A DNA stretch of 64,000 nucleotides from Flavobacterium sedimenticola (GTDB lineage: Bacteria; Bacteroidota; Bacteroidia; Flavobacteriales; Flavobacteriaceae). Positions 1 through 9,397 of this stretch are shown here, piece by piece. Below the pieces are notes generated by a model that saw only the letters and a program-made list of their open reading frames with translations, searched no databases and was not told where the DNA came from. Each line of letters starts with the position of its first letter. Positions within the stretch are counted from its first letter, which is position 1. Where the stretch lies: the NCBI RefSeq assembly GCF_030053345.1, contig NZ_JASGBP010000002.1, positions 1-64,000 on the forward strand, written 5' to 3'. Position numbers and translations under genes: made by a program.

Positions 1-70
1 TTCCGAACAGAGAAGTTAAGCCCGACTGCGCAGATGGTACTGCAGTAATGTGGGAGAGTATGTCGCCGCC
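1..70 (+). rRNA. rrf: 5S ribosomal RNA, 3' part
   Basis: The window opens inside a 5S rRNA. The visible part carries the conserved CCGAACAGAGAAGTTAAGC loop region and ends in GTCGCCGCC, which would pair with the missing 5' end. It is followed directly by a T-run and then a strong terminator, as expected for the last gene of an rRNA operon. The 5' end lies outside the window. Confidence 0.93.
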
Positions 71-78
71 TTTTTTTC

Positions 79-117
79 AGTGAGTCCTGACTTTATAGTC
101 AGGACTCATTTTTTTTA
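79..117 (+). terminator. rRNA operon terminator
   Basis: An 11-bp perfect stem (TGAGTCCTGAC at 81-91 with GTCAGGACTCA at 98-108), a 6-nt loop and a run of eight T. It sits directly behind the 5S rRNA and is a textbook intrinsic terminator. Confidence 0.93.
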
Positions 118-118
118 T

Positions 119-368
119 AGGAGCGACGCAGTTCGGGCAAAGCCCTCGGGTCGCCGCCCTGCCTGAGGCAGGCAGGCTTTTTTTAGACTCGAGCGGAGCG
201 AACTGACGAAGTAAACCCTATCCTAACGGATGGGTTTTTTTGTTTTATGCTTAGGGACAAATTGAAGTTGCTCAATGCTTTGCGCGAGGGATGGAAGCAA
301 GCTGCCTTGCAGCGCGGACAGCCCGACCCCTTTTGACAGGCTCAAGAAGGGACAAGGGGGCGCGCCAC
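119..368. other. Non-coding stretch with several hairpins
   Basis: No convincing gene between the rRNA terminator and the purL terminator. It holds a GC-rich self-complementary element (CCTGCCTGAGGCAGGCAGG, about 158-177, followed by a T-run) and a second hairpin (AACCC-ATCC with GGATGGGTT, about 211-237, again with T-run). Both look like terminators or dispersed palindromic repeats. A 71-codon frame from 275 has a low-complexity translation, overlaps the purL terminator and enters purL antisense, so I do not call it. Confidence 0.5.
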
Positions 369-397
369 CAAAAAAAAACTCCTCATTTGAGGAGTTT
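369..397 (-). terminator. purL terminator
   Basis: Hairpin AACTCCTCA-TT-TGAGGAGTT at 377-396 with an A-run at 370-378 that reads as a T-run on the minus strand. It lies just past the purL stop codon. Confidence 0.85.
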
Positions 398-402
398 TCG
401 GA

Positions 403-3400
403 TTATTTATTTTGGTTTTCAATCCATTTTCTGGCGTTGACAAAGGCTTCAAGCCAAGGTGAAACCTCGTCTTTTTTATCCCCCGGATAATGTGCCCAAT
501 TCCAAGGGAAAGTAGAACGTTCGATATGTGGCATCATCACCAGGTGTCTTCCGGTTTTGTCGCATAGCATGGCAGTGTTGTAATCGGAACCGTTAGGATT
601 GGCCGGATACCCTTCATACGCATATTTGGCTACGATGTTATACTTACTTTCTTCGTATGGTAAGTGAAATTTGCCTTCGCCATGCGAGACCCAAACTCCG
701 AGTGTGCTACCGGCTAAGGATTGTAGCATAACCGAATTATTCTCTTGAACCTTTACCGAAGTAAAAATGCTTTCGTGTTTGTGAGAATCGTTGTGTTTCA
801 TTTTACCGTGAATCTCATGTTCCGGATTGATGACTTCCAATTCCATAAACAATTGACAACCGTTACAAATACCAACAGATAAGGTGTCTTCTCTTTTGAG
901 GAAGTTTTTCAAGGCTGTATTCGCTTTTTCATTGTATAAAAACGCTCCGGCCCAACCTTTAGCAGAGCCCAGTACATCCGAATTTGAGAATCCGCCAACA
1001 GCGCCAATGAACTGAATGTCTTCTAACGTTTCGCGCCCCGAAATCAAATCGGTCATGTGAACGTCTTTTACCTCAAATCCGGCCAAGTACATGGCATTGG
1101 CCATTTCGCGTTCGGAATTGCTTCCTTTTTCACGGATGATGGCGGCTTTTGGCTTCTCGATACGATTCCGATTAGCATCGGAATCACTCGAAGTGACGTC
1201 TTTTAGTTTTCCTGTGAAGTGGGAAGGGAATTGGTATTGTAAAGGTTGGTGACTGTAATTATTGAAACGCTCTCGGGCGGTGTTGTTTTTGGATTGCTTT
1301 TGGTCTAATAAATACGAAGTTTCAAACCAGCTGTCTCTTAAAGACGATATTTGTAGTCGCAGATTTGAGATTTGTAGCGTATCAGAATTCGTTACCGTTC
1401 CGATTTTAAAGTATTCAATGTCACCCAAAGCTTTTTCAAAAACGGTATCGTCTTTAGCTTGTAATACCAAACCAATGTTTTCGGAGAATAAAATCTTCAC
1501 TAAATCTTTTTCTTCAAAAGAGTTGAAATCGATGTTAGCGCCTAAATTATTGTCGGCAAAACACAGTTCCAATAGGGTCGTGATTAAACCACCGCTGCCG
1601 ATGTCGTGACCGGCCGCAATTTGGCGTTCTTTGATTAAGTGTTGTACTGCATTGAACGCTTTCTTAAAAAAAGCGGCGTCTTTAATGGTCGGTGTTTCGT
1701 TTCCGATTTTATTCAACACTTGAGCAAAGGAGCTTCCGCCCAATTTGAAATCGTCCTGAGATAAATTGATATAGTAAATCGAACCCCCGTTTCGTTGTAA
1801 CACCGGTTCCACCACTTTGGTAATATTGGAACAATTTCCGGCGGCGGAAATGATTACCGTTCCCGGCGCGATTACTTCTTCGTTCGGGTATTTCTGCTTC
1901 ATCGATAGCGAATCTTTTCCGGTAGGAATGTTGATGCCTAATTCAATGGCAAAATCTGAACAAGCCTCTACGGCTTCGTACAAACGGGCATCTTCACCTT
2001 CATTTTTACAAGCCCACATCCAGTTAGCCGATAAGGAAACGCTTTTTAAATTGTCTTTCAAAGGCGCAAAAACGATATTGGATAAGGCTTCGGCGATGGC
2101 ATTTCTACTACCGGCTTTTGGGTCGATTAAAGCAGAGATTGGGGCATGACCGATAGAGGTAGCAATCCCTTCTTTTCCGTTAAAATCCAACGCCATAACA
2201 CCTACATTGTTCAGAGGCAGTTGTAATGGTCCGACGCATTGCTGTTTGGCGACTCTTCCGCCCACACAACGATCGACTTTATTGGTCAACCAATCTTTAC
2301 AAGCTACGGCTTCTAAACGCAGTACTTGCTCTAAATAGGTTAAAATATCGTCTTGGTTGTAGTGTAAATCAGTATAATTTCTATCAATAGTTTTATCGGT
2401 CATGATTGTTTTTGGCGAACTGCCGAACATGTCCTTCAAAGCCAAATCCATAGGTTTACTTCCTGTTTTTTGTCCTTCGAACGTAAAGCGTTTATTCGCC
2501 GTTACGTCACCCACTTGATACATAGGTGCTCGCTCTCTTTCTGCGATGCGTTGTAACGTGTCTATGTCTTTTTGACCAATGACCAATCCCATTCTTTCTT
2601 GCGATTCGTTGCCGATGATTTCTTTGGCCGATAGGGTTGGATCGCCCACAGGCAATTTATCTAAATCGATTAAACCACCGGTTTCTTCTACCAATTCGGA
2701 TAGACAATTCAAATGACCGCCGGCACCGTGATCGTGAATGGAAACAATCGGATTATTATCGCTTTCCACCAAACCGCGAATGGCATTAGCGGCTCGTTTT
2801 TGCATTTCAGGATTGGAACGCTGGATGGCATTGAGTTCAATTCCGGAACCAAAAGCACCGGTATCGGCAGAGGAAACGGCAGCACCGCCCATTCCGATTC
2901 GGTAATTTTCACCGCCTAAGATGACAATTTTGTCTCCTTCAATTGGTTTCTTTTTGATGGATTGGTCTAATTTTCCGTAGCCAATGCCGCCGGCTTGCAT
3001 GATGACTTTGTCGTAGCCGAGTTTTCGATTTTGTTCTTCGTGTTCGAACGTTAAAACGGAACCTGTAATGAGCGGTTGCCCGAATTTATTCCCGAAATCG
3101 GAAGCTCCGTTGGACGCTTTGATTAAAATGTCCATGGGGGTTTGGTACAACCATTGTCGCTCGGGCATGCCTTTTTCCCAAGCTCTGTTCGCTGCCAAGC
3201 GGGAATACGCTGTCATATACACGGCAGTTCCTGCCAGCGGTAACGAACCTTGTCCACCGGCCAATCGGTCGCGGATTTCGCCACCCGAACCGGTCGCGGC
3301 ACCGTTAAAGGGTTCTACAGTAGTTGGAAAATTATGGGTTTCGGCTTTTAACGATATAACGGAATCAAATTCTTTTGTTTCGTAAAAATCGGGTTTGTCG

Positions 3401-4080
3401 GCACTTTTCGGTGCGAATTGCGTTACTTTCGGCCCTTTAATAAAAGCGACATTATCTTTATATGCAGAAACAATATCGTTGGGATTTTCAGCAGATGTTT
3501 TTTTGATGAGTTTGAACAGCGAGGTCTCTTTTTCTTGTCCGTCAATCACAAAAGTTCCGTTGAAGATTTTGTGGCGACAATGTTCCGAATTCACTTGAGA
3601 GAATCCGAAAACTTCAGAGTCGGTTAGTTTTCGCCCCATCTTTTCAGAAACACCATTTAAATAAGCGACTTCTTCTTCGCTTAATGCCAAACCTTCTTGT
3701 TGGTTGTAGGCAGCGATATTTTCGATTTCCAAAATCGGTTCGGGTTGGATGTGAATCGTAAAAATATCTTGGTTAAGCTCGCTGTACTTTTGCGACAACA
3801 TCGGATCAAAATCGTTAAAATCGGCCGGAACTTTTTCAAATTCTTCGATTCGGACAATGCCTTCAATGCCCATATTTTGGGTGATTTCTACCGCATTGGT
3901 ACTCCAAGGGGTAATCATGGCGGCACGTGGTCCAACAAAAAAATCCGTCATGACGGATTTTTCTATTTTATATGCGTTTCCAAAAAGCCAGTTTAATTTT
4001 GAGATGGTTTCTGTCGAAAGTTCGTTTTGCGCTTGCACGGCAAAAACAGTATTGCTTTCGTTTCCGAAAAAATGAATCAT
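403..4080 (-). CDS. purL: Phosphoribosylformylglycinamidine synthase
   Basis: Fourth step of purine biosynthesis: ATP- and glutamine-dependent conversion of FGAR to FGAM in the cytoplasm. At 1225 residues this is the long single-chain form in which the synthetase core and the glutaminase are fused. The core shows the conserved SEHCRHKIFN and GSGGEIRDR stretches. The C-terminal class I glutaminase has the nucleophile motif GICNGCQ (first Cys about residue 1072) and the MPHIER histidine near 1184. The ATG at 4080 gives the usual N-terminus. Monocistronic on the minus strand, with its own terminator. A TAAATTTG -7 element lies 24 bp upstream. Nothing appears broken. Confidence 0.98.
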   Translation of the reverse strand: MIHFFGNESNTVFAVQAQNELSTETISKLNWLFGNAYKIEKSVMTDFFVGPRAAMITPWSTNAVEITQNMGIEGIVRIEEFEKVPADFNDFDPMLSQKYSELNQDIFTIHIQPEPILEIENIAAYNQQEGLALSEEEVAYLNGVSEKMGRKLTDSEVFGFSQVNSEHCRHKIFNGTFVIDGQEKETSLFKLIKKTSAENPNDIVSAYKDNVAFIKGPKVTQFAPKSADKPDFYETKEFDSVISLKAETHNFPTTVEPFNGAATGSGGEIRDRLAGGQGSLPLAGTAVYMTAYSRLAANRAWEKGMPERQWLYQTPMDILIKASNGASDFGNKFGQPLITGSVLTFEHEEQNRKLGYDKVIMQAGGIGYGKLDQSIKKKPIEGDKIVILGGENYRIGMGGAAVSSADTGAFGSGIELNAIQRSNPEMQKRAANAIRGLVESDNNPIVSIHDHGAGGHLNCLSELVEETGGLIDLDKLPVGDPTLSAKEIIGNESQERMGLVIGQKDIDTLQRIAERERAPMYQVGDVTANKRFTFEGQKTGSKPMDLALKDMFGSSPKTIMTDKTIDRNYTDLHYNQDDILTYLEQVLRLEAVACKDWLTNKVDRCVGGRVAKQQCVGPLQLPLNNVGVMALDFNGKEGIATSIGHAPISALIDPKAGSRNAIAEALSNIVFAPLKDNLKSVSLSANWMWACKNEGEDARLYEAVEACSDFAIELGINIPTGKDSLSMKQKYPNEEVIAPGTVIISAAGNCSNITKVVEPVLQRNGGSIYYINLSQDDFKLGGSSFAQVLNKIGNETPTIKDAAFFKKAFNAVQHLIKERQIAAGHDIGSGGLITTLLELCFADNNLGANIDFNSFEEKDLVKILFSENIGLVLQAKDDTVFEKALGDIEYFKIGTVTNSDTLQISNLRLQISSLRDSWFETSYLLDQKQSKNNTARERFNNYSHQPLQYQFPSHFTGKLKDVTSSDSDANRNRIEKPKAAIIREKGSNSEREMANAMYLAGFEVKDVHMTDLISGRETLEDIQFIGAVGGFSNSDVLGSAKGWAGAFLYNEKANTALKNFLKREDTLSVGICNGCQLFMELEVINPEHEIHGKMKHNDSHKHESIFTSVKVQENNSVMLQSLAGSTLGVWVSHGEGKFHLPYEESKYNIVAKYAYEGYPANPNGSDYNTAMLCDKTGRHLVMMPHIERSTFPWNWAHYPGDKKDEVSPWLEAFVNARKWIENQNK

Positions 4081-4103
4081 TGTGAGTTGTGTTGTTGTTT
4101 GTG

Positions 4104-4111
4104 CAAATTTA
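4104..4111 (-). promoter_or_regulatory. Probable -7 element of the purL promoter
   Basis: TAAATTTG on the minus strand fits the Bacteroidota -7 consensus TAnnTTTG and would start transcription about 17-20 nt before the purL ATG. I see no TTTG at the normal 17-20 nt distance upstream, so the call rests on the -7 box alone. Confidence 0.4.
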
Positions 4112-4150
4112 GGCTAAAAAATACAAAACCTGAAATCTGTTTTTAAAAAT

Positions 4151-5680
4151 TTAATCCTGCGGAAAAACAATCGAATTATAAGCGCCCAAATCAAATACAC
4201 CGTTTCGCGGATTTCCCAAAATATCATTCGGAACTCCCACATTTACCCCAAAGTTTTTAGCATCGGAGTCGGCACCAATCACCAATTTATTGTTGGCAAT
4301 ATCGAAGAAGTCCGGGTCGCCGTTTTTGATGATTTCATTGGTGTCGTTGATAAAAGCATACAACGGATTGTTAGTGAATTGATTGTTGGTGTTGTTGAAA
4401 CGAATTTGACACTTGCTGAAACTGTAGTTGAATTGTTTGGTAGCGTCTGACCCTTTATTCAAGAGTAATTCTACTTGATTAGAACCGAAAATAATACAGT
4501 TTTTAAAGTCAGCCTGATTTAAGTCGTATGCCACTTGCTGGTTGGTTTGCGGGTCAGTGTAATAATTATCCACCAAAACAGCCACTTGACGGGAACTACT
4601 CCAATTGTTGTTAAAGGTACAATGTCTGAAATCATAACTTCCACCCAAAGTACAGGCTAATGCGGCATCTCCGGCGTAGTTAATTACGATGTTTTCCCCG
4701 CTGATTTTTGCAGTTTTGGCCCAAATTCCGATATTGGAAGAGTTGTAAATTTGGGTGTTTTTAATAGTGGTTGTAGTGCCGTCATTATGATCGATAAGCA
4801 ATCCGACTACCGCATTTTTAATGGTTAAGTGATTGATTTCGTTATTGGTACTGCCGTCGGTAAGCCATACCGTTAGCCATTGCCCCGGAACATCCGAAAA
4901 CCCCGGCTCCAGTCGGTCGCCTTCAAAAATAACTTCGTTTTCCAAAGCGGCCGTATTGGATACTTGTCCGTTTACTTTCAAGCTACCACCGTTTCCGATA
5001 ATCAAGCCCGAATCGGCGTGAAAATGCACCCGCGCACCGGGTTGAACGTTGAGCGTTTTCCCATTGGGTACCGCAGCATAGCCATACACCACATAGGGTT
5101 TATCATTGCCCCAAACGTATTCGTTTCCGTTAATCGGGTCGTTTTCATCCAAATAAAATCCGTAGACTTCATCGTCACCAATCGGTAAGGTTTCGGTGGT
5201 GCCGTCATCAAATCGCTTCGGATACAAAAAATAGGCATCCTGAATCAAAGTCACCAGTTCTACTTTTTGAAAATTTTCGCCGCTGTCAAACTGAATTTGA
5301 TCGGTATATAAAAAATCGGTCGGATTGGCTGAAGCCACATCGGCAGTAACTTCGATAAAAATATACATACTGTCTTTGGCTAACAACTCCACATCGTGAA
5401 AAATACGGTTGTTTTCGCCTGTCATTCCATCAACCGTCATGCGGTATTTCGAATCGGGTTTGCCCAATTTTATAGTAGGAATTTTGATGTCTTTATCACT
5501 TTTATTATACACTTTTAAGGTATAGGTACTCGAACCGATATTGGAAAACACCGTATCTAAATACACCGTATCTCGGGAAAAAAATAAATCGCCGGTACTG
5601 GCTTTGAATTCAAAATCTTGACGACAAGAGCTGAATGATACCGCTAAACCAACAATAAAAAGAATAATAAAATTGCGCAT
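4151..5680 (-). CDS. Lipoprotein with right-handed parallel beta-helix
   Basis: 509 residues. An N-terminal export signal ends in a lipobox (VSFSSC, Cys about residue 19), so the mature protein should be lipid-anchored. Residues about 30-150 form a beta-sandwich-like domain, where STYTLKVYNKSDKDI resembles domains describing abrupt property changes in surface proteins. The remainder, with repeated N/G-rich strands (IKNTQIYNSSNIGIWAKTAKIS and similar), looks like a pectate-lyase-type beta-helix. No catalytic set is recognisable, so binding or structural roles are as likely as polysaccharide cleavage. Gene stands alone between purL and the menaquinone genes. Similar lipoproteins are common in Flavobacteria, function unknown. 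Confidence 0.85.
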   Translation of the reverse strand: MRNFIILFIVGLAVSFSSCRQDFEFKASTGDLFFSRDTVYLDTVFSNIGSSTYTLKVYNKSDKDIKIPTIKLGKPDSKYRMTVDGMTGENNRIFHDVELLAKDSMYIFIEVTADVASANPTDFLYTDQIQFDSGENFQKVELVTLIQDAYFLYPKRFDDGTTETLPIGDDEVYGFYLDENDPINGNEYVWGNDKPYVVYGYAAVPNGKTLNVQPGARVHFHADSGLIIGNGGSLKVNGQVSNTAALENEVIFEGDRLEPGFSDVPGQWLTVWLTDGSTNNEINHLTIKNAVVGLLIDHNDGTTTTIKNTQIYNSSNIGIWAKTAKISGENIVINYAGDAALACTLGGSYDFRHCTFNNNWSSSRQVAVLVDNYYTDPQTNQQVAYDLNQADFKNCIIFGSNQVELLLNKGSDATKQFNYSFSKCQIRFNNTNNQFTNNPLYAFINDTNEIIKNGDPDFFDIANNKLVIGADSDAKNFGVNVGVPNDILGNPRNGVFDLGAYNSIVFPQD

Positions 5681-5888
5681 TGGGATGATAAGTTTTAAAA
5701 GGTGCCGTTTTACAATACGGTCTCGGTTGGTAAATGTAGGTATTAAAGTTTAATTTGAAAATAGGTTAAATTGAAAATTTGATGATTTACTGTACAGATA
5801 ACGTCAAAACGGCTCTTTTAGTATTTTTGATTTATCCCTCTTTTTCCTTGTGATAAATAAGTAGTATTTTTACGGGAAAAATGTAGCT

Positions 5889-6311
5889 ATGTCATTTGAT
5901 AAAGAAAAAGTACTGCAGCTTTGCAACGAATGGAGTAAAAATACGTTAATGCAGACTTTAGATATTGAATATATTGATGCCGGAGAAGGTTTTTTAACCG
6001 CTAAAATGCCGGTGAATTCGAGAGTACATCAACCTATGGGACTGCTTCACGGCGGAGCCACAGTAGCTTTAGCCGAAAGTGTGGGCAGTGCGGCATCGTT
6101 GATGTTTATCAATACCGAAAAGCAGGAAGTGCGCGGTATCGAAATTTCGGCCAATCATTTAAAAAGTAAGCGTGACGGCGTGGTTTTTTGTACGGCCAAA
6201 ATCATCCATCAGGGGAGAAGTCTTCATCTATGGGAAATCAAGATTACCGATGAGCAAGACAAACTCATTTCGCTTTGCAAGTTAACCAACATGATTTTAC
6301 CCCGACGATAG
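5889..6311 (+). CDS. Hotdog-fold thioesterase, possible DHNA-CoA hydrolase
   Basis: 140 residues of the PaaI/MenI-type hotdog family. The core HQPMGLLHGGATVALAES gives the HGG turn and the following glutamate used for catalysis. The next gene, an isochorismate synthase, starts on the base after its stop codon. That coupling argues for 1,4-dihydroxy-2-naphthoyl-CoA hydrolase, the MenI step of menaquinone synthesis, rather than phenylacetate metabolism. The family assignment is firm; the substrate is inferred from the neighbour only. Confidence 0.85.
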   Translation: MSFDKEKVLQLCNEWSKNTLMQTLDIEYIDAGEGFLTAKMPVNSRVHQPMGLLHGGATVALAESVGSAASLMFINTEKQEVRGIEISANHLKSKRDGVVFCTAKIIHQGRSLHLWEIKITDEQDKLISLCKLTNMILPRR

Positions 6312-7376
6312 ATGACCGATTTATTCCTTAAACTAATCACGCAACGCGAGCAAAATTTGCCCTTTGTTTTGTATGTCAAGCCACATTCGGAGCGTATTGT
6401 TGGGTTGTTTCAGCAAAACGATCATCTCTATTTTTTGGAGGATTTTAAGGCGAAAGGTTTTGTATTTGCCCCGTTTGATGGTTCTTTGATACCAATCATT
6501 CCTCAAAACCAATCGGAAGTTTATGTTGAAAAAATACAAGCTACCGATTATATCCTGTCGGGAAACCCTACAGCTGTAACAGATGAAGTGGCTAAAGCCG
6601 ATTTTGAAAAGTTGGTCCAAAAAGGGGTGGATGCGATTGCTGCGGGGCAGTTTGGCAAAGTGGTTTTGTCGCGTAAGGAAATCGTTCCGCTGTCCCAATG
6701 GGATTTAGAAGTGATGTTTAAAAAAATGATAGCCTTATACCCTTCGGCATTTCGGTATTGCTTTTTTCATCCTAAAATTGGTTTATGGATGGGTGCCACT
6801 CCGGAGCAATTGCTCAAGGTCAATCAAAAAGAATTGCAAACCGTGGCTTTGGCCGGTACCCAAACAGCAAGCGAATCTCAAAAGGTAGTGTGGCACGATA
6901 AGGAAATCGAGGAGCAGCATTTTGTATCGGAGTTTATTATAGCCGGTTTGGAACAAGAAGTGAGTGCGATGACAGTGTCCAGTCCCTACAGTGCTAAAGC
7001 CGGTCATCTTTGGCACATCAAAACCGATATAACCGCTACGCTCAAAAGTCAGAAAGCCTTGGGTAAAGTGATTGCGATTTTGCATCCGACACCGGCGGTT
7101 TGTGGTTTGCCCAAAGATAAAGCCAAAGCTTTTATTTTGGAACATGAGGGTTATGACCGGGAATATTACTCCGGATTTTTGGGTGAATTAAATATCGATT
7201 TAGCGACCTTTCGCACCAATGTTTCCGATTTGTATGTAAATTTGCGCTGCATGAAAGTAAGACCTCACGCGGCCGAATTATTTGTGGGTTGCGGCATTAC
7301 GCAAAGTAGTATTCCGGCTGATGAATTCGCGGAAACGGTGCACAAATCAATGACCATGAAAAAGGTTTTGAATTAA
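6312..7376 (+). CDS. menF: Isochorismate synthase
   Basis: 354 residues of the chorismate-binding enzyme family. It converts chorismate to isochorismate, the first committed step to menaquinone, the only respiratory quinone of most Flavobacteria. Visible landmarks are the general-acid lysine region FGKVVLSRKEIV, the substrate loop GATPEQLL and ALAGTQ, a C-terminal HPTPAVCGLPK, and YYSGFLGE with a metal-binding glutamate. EntC/DhbC-like paralogues share these, but no siderophore genes are nearby. It directly follows the thioesterase with zero spacing, so the two are presumably translated together. Confidence 0.9.
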   Translation: MTDLFLKLITQREQNLPFVLYVKPHSERIVGLFQQNDHLYFLEDFKAKGFVFAPFDGSLIPIIPQNQSEVYVEKIQATDYILSGNPTAVTDEVAKADFEKLVQKGVDAIAAGQFGKVVLSRKEIVPLSQWDLEVMFKKMIALYPSAFRYCFFHPKIGLWMGATPEQLLKVNQKELQTVALAGTQTASESQKVVWHDKEIEEQHFVSEFIIAGLEQEVSAMTVSSPYSAKAGHLWHIKTDITATLKSQKALGKVIAILHPTPAVCGLPKDKAKAFILEHEGYDREYYSGFLGELNIDLATFRTNVSDLYVNLRCMKVRPHAAELFVGCGITQSSIPADEFAETVHKSMTMKKVLN

Positions 7377-7458
7377 AAAGTTGTAAGTTGTGGGTTCTAT
7401 GTTGTAAGTGAAACAACAACCAATAACGAATAACTTATAACATACAACAAAGTAGAAT
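7377..7458. repeat. AT-rich intergenic repeat with inverted GTTGTAAGT units
   Basis: The gap between menF and bshB1 holds two direct copies of GTTGTAAGT (near 7380 and 7402) and, further on, inverted relatives (ACTTATAACATACAAC, about 7430-7446) that could fold into a long imperfect hairpin. Short repeats of this flavour recur between genes in Flavobacterium genomes. No gene or promoter consensus is evident. Confidence 0.45.
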
Positions 7459-8175
7459 ATGAAATTAGACCTATTAGCTTTCGGGGCGCATCCCGATGAT
7501 GTAGAATTGGGTTGTAGCGGCACCATCGCCAAGGAAGTAGCTTTCGGAAAGAAAGTTGGGATTATCGACCTGACCCGGGGAGAACTCGGGACGCGCGGTT
7601 CGGTGGCTATCCGCAATCAGGAGTCGGCGAAAGCGGCCGAAATTTTAGGGATTGCCATTCGGGAAAATCTCGACATGCGCGATGGTTTTTTTGTGAATGA
7701 TGAAGCGCATCAAATGGTCATCATCAAACGAATTCGCCATTACCGCCCCGACATTGTGATTTGCAATGCCATCGACGATCGCCATATCGATCACGGAAAA
7801 GGCAGCAAATTGGTTTCGGACGCCTGTTTTTTGTCGGGTTTACGCAAAATCGAAACTACACATGAAGGAATGATACAGGAAGCTTGGCGACCAAAAGTAG
7901 TATATCATTACATTCAGTGGAAGAATATCACGCCCGATTTTGTAGTGGATATTTCCGATTATATCGACAAGAAAACCGATTCTATCTTGGCCTATGCCTC
8001 GCAGTTTTATTCGGAAGGATCGAACGAACCGGTGACCCCGATAGCCACTAAAAACTTTTTGGAAAGCATTCATTATCGATCTCAGGACTTCGGCCGATTG
8101 ATAGGCGTGGAGTATGGGGAAGGCTTTACCGCCGAAAGGTATGTGGCGGTCAACCGTTTATCGGATTTGATTTAA
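7459..8175 (+). CDS. bshB1: Bacillithiol biosynthesis deacetylase
   Basis: 238 residues of the PIG-L/LmbE zinc deacetylase family. The zinc motif AHPDD is at residues 10-14 (FGAHPDDVELGCSGT), followed by DLTRGELGTRGS and a C-terminal HYRSQDFGR typical of BshB1. The enzyme removes acetate from GlcNAc-malate to give GlcN-malate, the second step of bacillithiol, the low-molecular-weight thiol of Bacteroidota and Firmicutes. The other bsh genes are not in the window. It is separated from menF by an AT-rich repeat and may have its own promoter. Confidence 0.93.
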   Translation: MKLDLLAFGAHPDDVELGCSGTIAKEVAFGKKVGIIDLTRGELGTRGSVAIRNQESAKAAEILGIAIRENLDMRDGFFVNDEAHQMVIIKRIRHYRPDIVICNAIDDRHIDHGKGSKLVSDACFLSGLRKIETTHEGMIQEAWRPKVVYHYIQWKNITPDFVVDISDYIDKKTDSILAYASQFYSEGSNEPVTPIATKNFLESIHYRSQDFGRLIGVEYGEGFTAERYVAVNRLSDLI

Positions 8176-8190
8176 AAAAAATAAAAAACC

Positions 8191-8221
8191 TTTGCAAAAG
8201 TTAAGTTTTGCACTATATTTG
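8191..8221 (+). promoter_or_regulatory. Promoter of tRNA-His
   Basis: TTTG at 8191-8194, a 19-nt spacer and TATATTTG at 8214-8221: a full match to the Flavobacterium housekeeping promoter. Transcription should begin around 8226-8228, about 35 nt before the tRNA. Confidence 0.75.
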
Positions 8222-8260
8222 CACTCGCAAAAGCAACATAGGTTGTTGGCGCCAATATAC

Positions 8261-8338
<78 letters not shown>

Positions 8339-8344
8339 AAAGAG

Positions 8345-8371
8345 AAAGCCCTGAATTTCAGGGCTTTTTTT
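8345..8371. terminator. Bidirectional terminator after tRNA-His
   Basis: AAAGCCCTGAA/TTCAGGGCTTT stem with a T-run on the plus strand. It also overlaps the stop codon region of the convergent M28 peptidase gene. Confidence 0.85.
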
Positions 8372-9395
8372 ATTTATCACTTTTATCCACGACCAATTTT
8401 TGCTCTCGGTTGGCAATTTCCCAAGCAATGGCTAAAGCGTATTTCGTTCGTTTGGTCAAAGCATCAAACTCAATTTTTTCGACATCGTCACCGGGCTTGT
8501 GGTAATCGGCATGCGTACCGCTAAATAGGAAAACCGATGGAATACCGTTTTTGGCAAAATTGTAATGATCGGAGCGGTAATAAAAACGGTTCGGGTCTTT
8601 TTTGTCGTTGTATTTGTAATCTAAAGTCAGTTGTGTAAATTTTGTATTCACGCTTTCGCAAAGGGTATACAGGTCACTCGATAAATAATCGGAACCGATA
8701 ACATAGATATAGTTGTTGCTGTCTTTGTGAAAATCATCGCGTCTTCCAATCATGTCGATATTCACATCGGCTACGGTATTTTTTAAGGGAAATAACGGAT
8801 TTTCGGAATAATAGCGCGAACCGTGTAAGCCGTGTTCTTCTCCGGTTACGTGTAAAATAAGAATGGAACGCTTGGGTCCGTTACCTTCGTTTTTGGCTTT
8901 TTGGAAGGCTTTGGCAATTTCCATAATGGCCACGGTACCCGAACCGTCGTCGTCGGCGCCGTTGTATATTTCTCCGTTTTTGATTCCTACGTGATCGTAA
9001 TGTGCCGAAACGACTACGATTTCCTCGGGTTTCTCCGTGCCTTCTATAAAAGCCCAAATGTTCTCCGAATCGGGTAAGTTTTCATTGTATTTAGCATTTA
9101 AAAAAGCGGCCGGAACCGGTTGATAATAGCTTTTGGCACCTTTAGGAAAAGCGATGCCGTTTTTTTGGTAAAAATCGATAATGAAGCGCCCCGCTTTTTT
9201 TTGACCTTCGCTTCCCGTTTCACGACCTTCCATCTCATCTGAAGCAATCACGGTGAGATTGGCTTTCAGACTTTCGGTAGCGATATAATCAATATAGTTG
9301 CTGTTAGCAGTTTTAGTCGTCGGTTTGGGCGAACTGCATCCGATGAGCACGAATGCCAACAGCCATAAATGGCGTTTGATAAAATTTGTTTTCAT
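8370..9395 (-). CDS. M28-family metallopeptidase, lipoprotein
   Basis: 341 residues with a signal peptide ending in lipobox VLIGC (Cys20), so lipid-anchored in the envelope. The zinc aminopeptidase core is complete: HYDHVG (first His), NGADDDGSG (bridging Asp), TGEEHGLHGS (catalytic and metal Glu), NIDMIGR (Asp) and SGTHADYH (last His). Members cleave N-terminal residues from peptides; here the likely role is nutrient or envelope peptide processing. A DUF3667 membrane protein lies directly upstream on the same strand with a 2-nt gap, so the two are probably co-transcribed. Start chosen at the ATG before the signal peptide. Confidence 0.92.
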   Translation of the reverse strand: MKTNFIKRHLWLLAFVLIGCSSPKPTTKTANSNYIDYIATESLKANLTVIASDEMEGRETGSEGQKKAGRFIIDFYQKNGIAFPKGAKSYYQPVPAAFLNAKYNENLPDSENIWAFIEGTEKPEEIVVVSAHYDHVGIKNGEIYNGADDDGSGTVAIMEIAKAFQKAKNEGNGPKRSILILHVTGEEHGLHGSRYYSENPLFPLKNTVADVNIDMIGRRDDFHKDSNNYIYVIGSDYLSSDLYTLCESVNTKFTQLTLDYKYNDKKDPNRFYYRSDHYNFAKNGIPSVFLFSGTHADYHKPGDDVEKIEFDALTKRTKYALAIAWEIANREQKLVVDKSDK

Positions 9396-9397
9396 AG

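Noticed and set aside
275..490. 71-codon open frame between 5S rRNA and purL
   Set aside because: Low-complexity translation, crosses a terminator and runs antisense into purL; no homology pattern.
1262..3996. Several open frames of 60-115 codons antisense to purL
   Set aside because: Shadows of a complete purL; no independent features.
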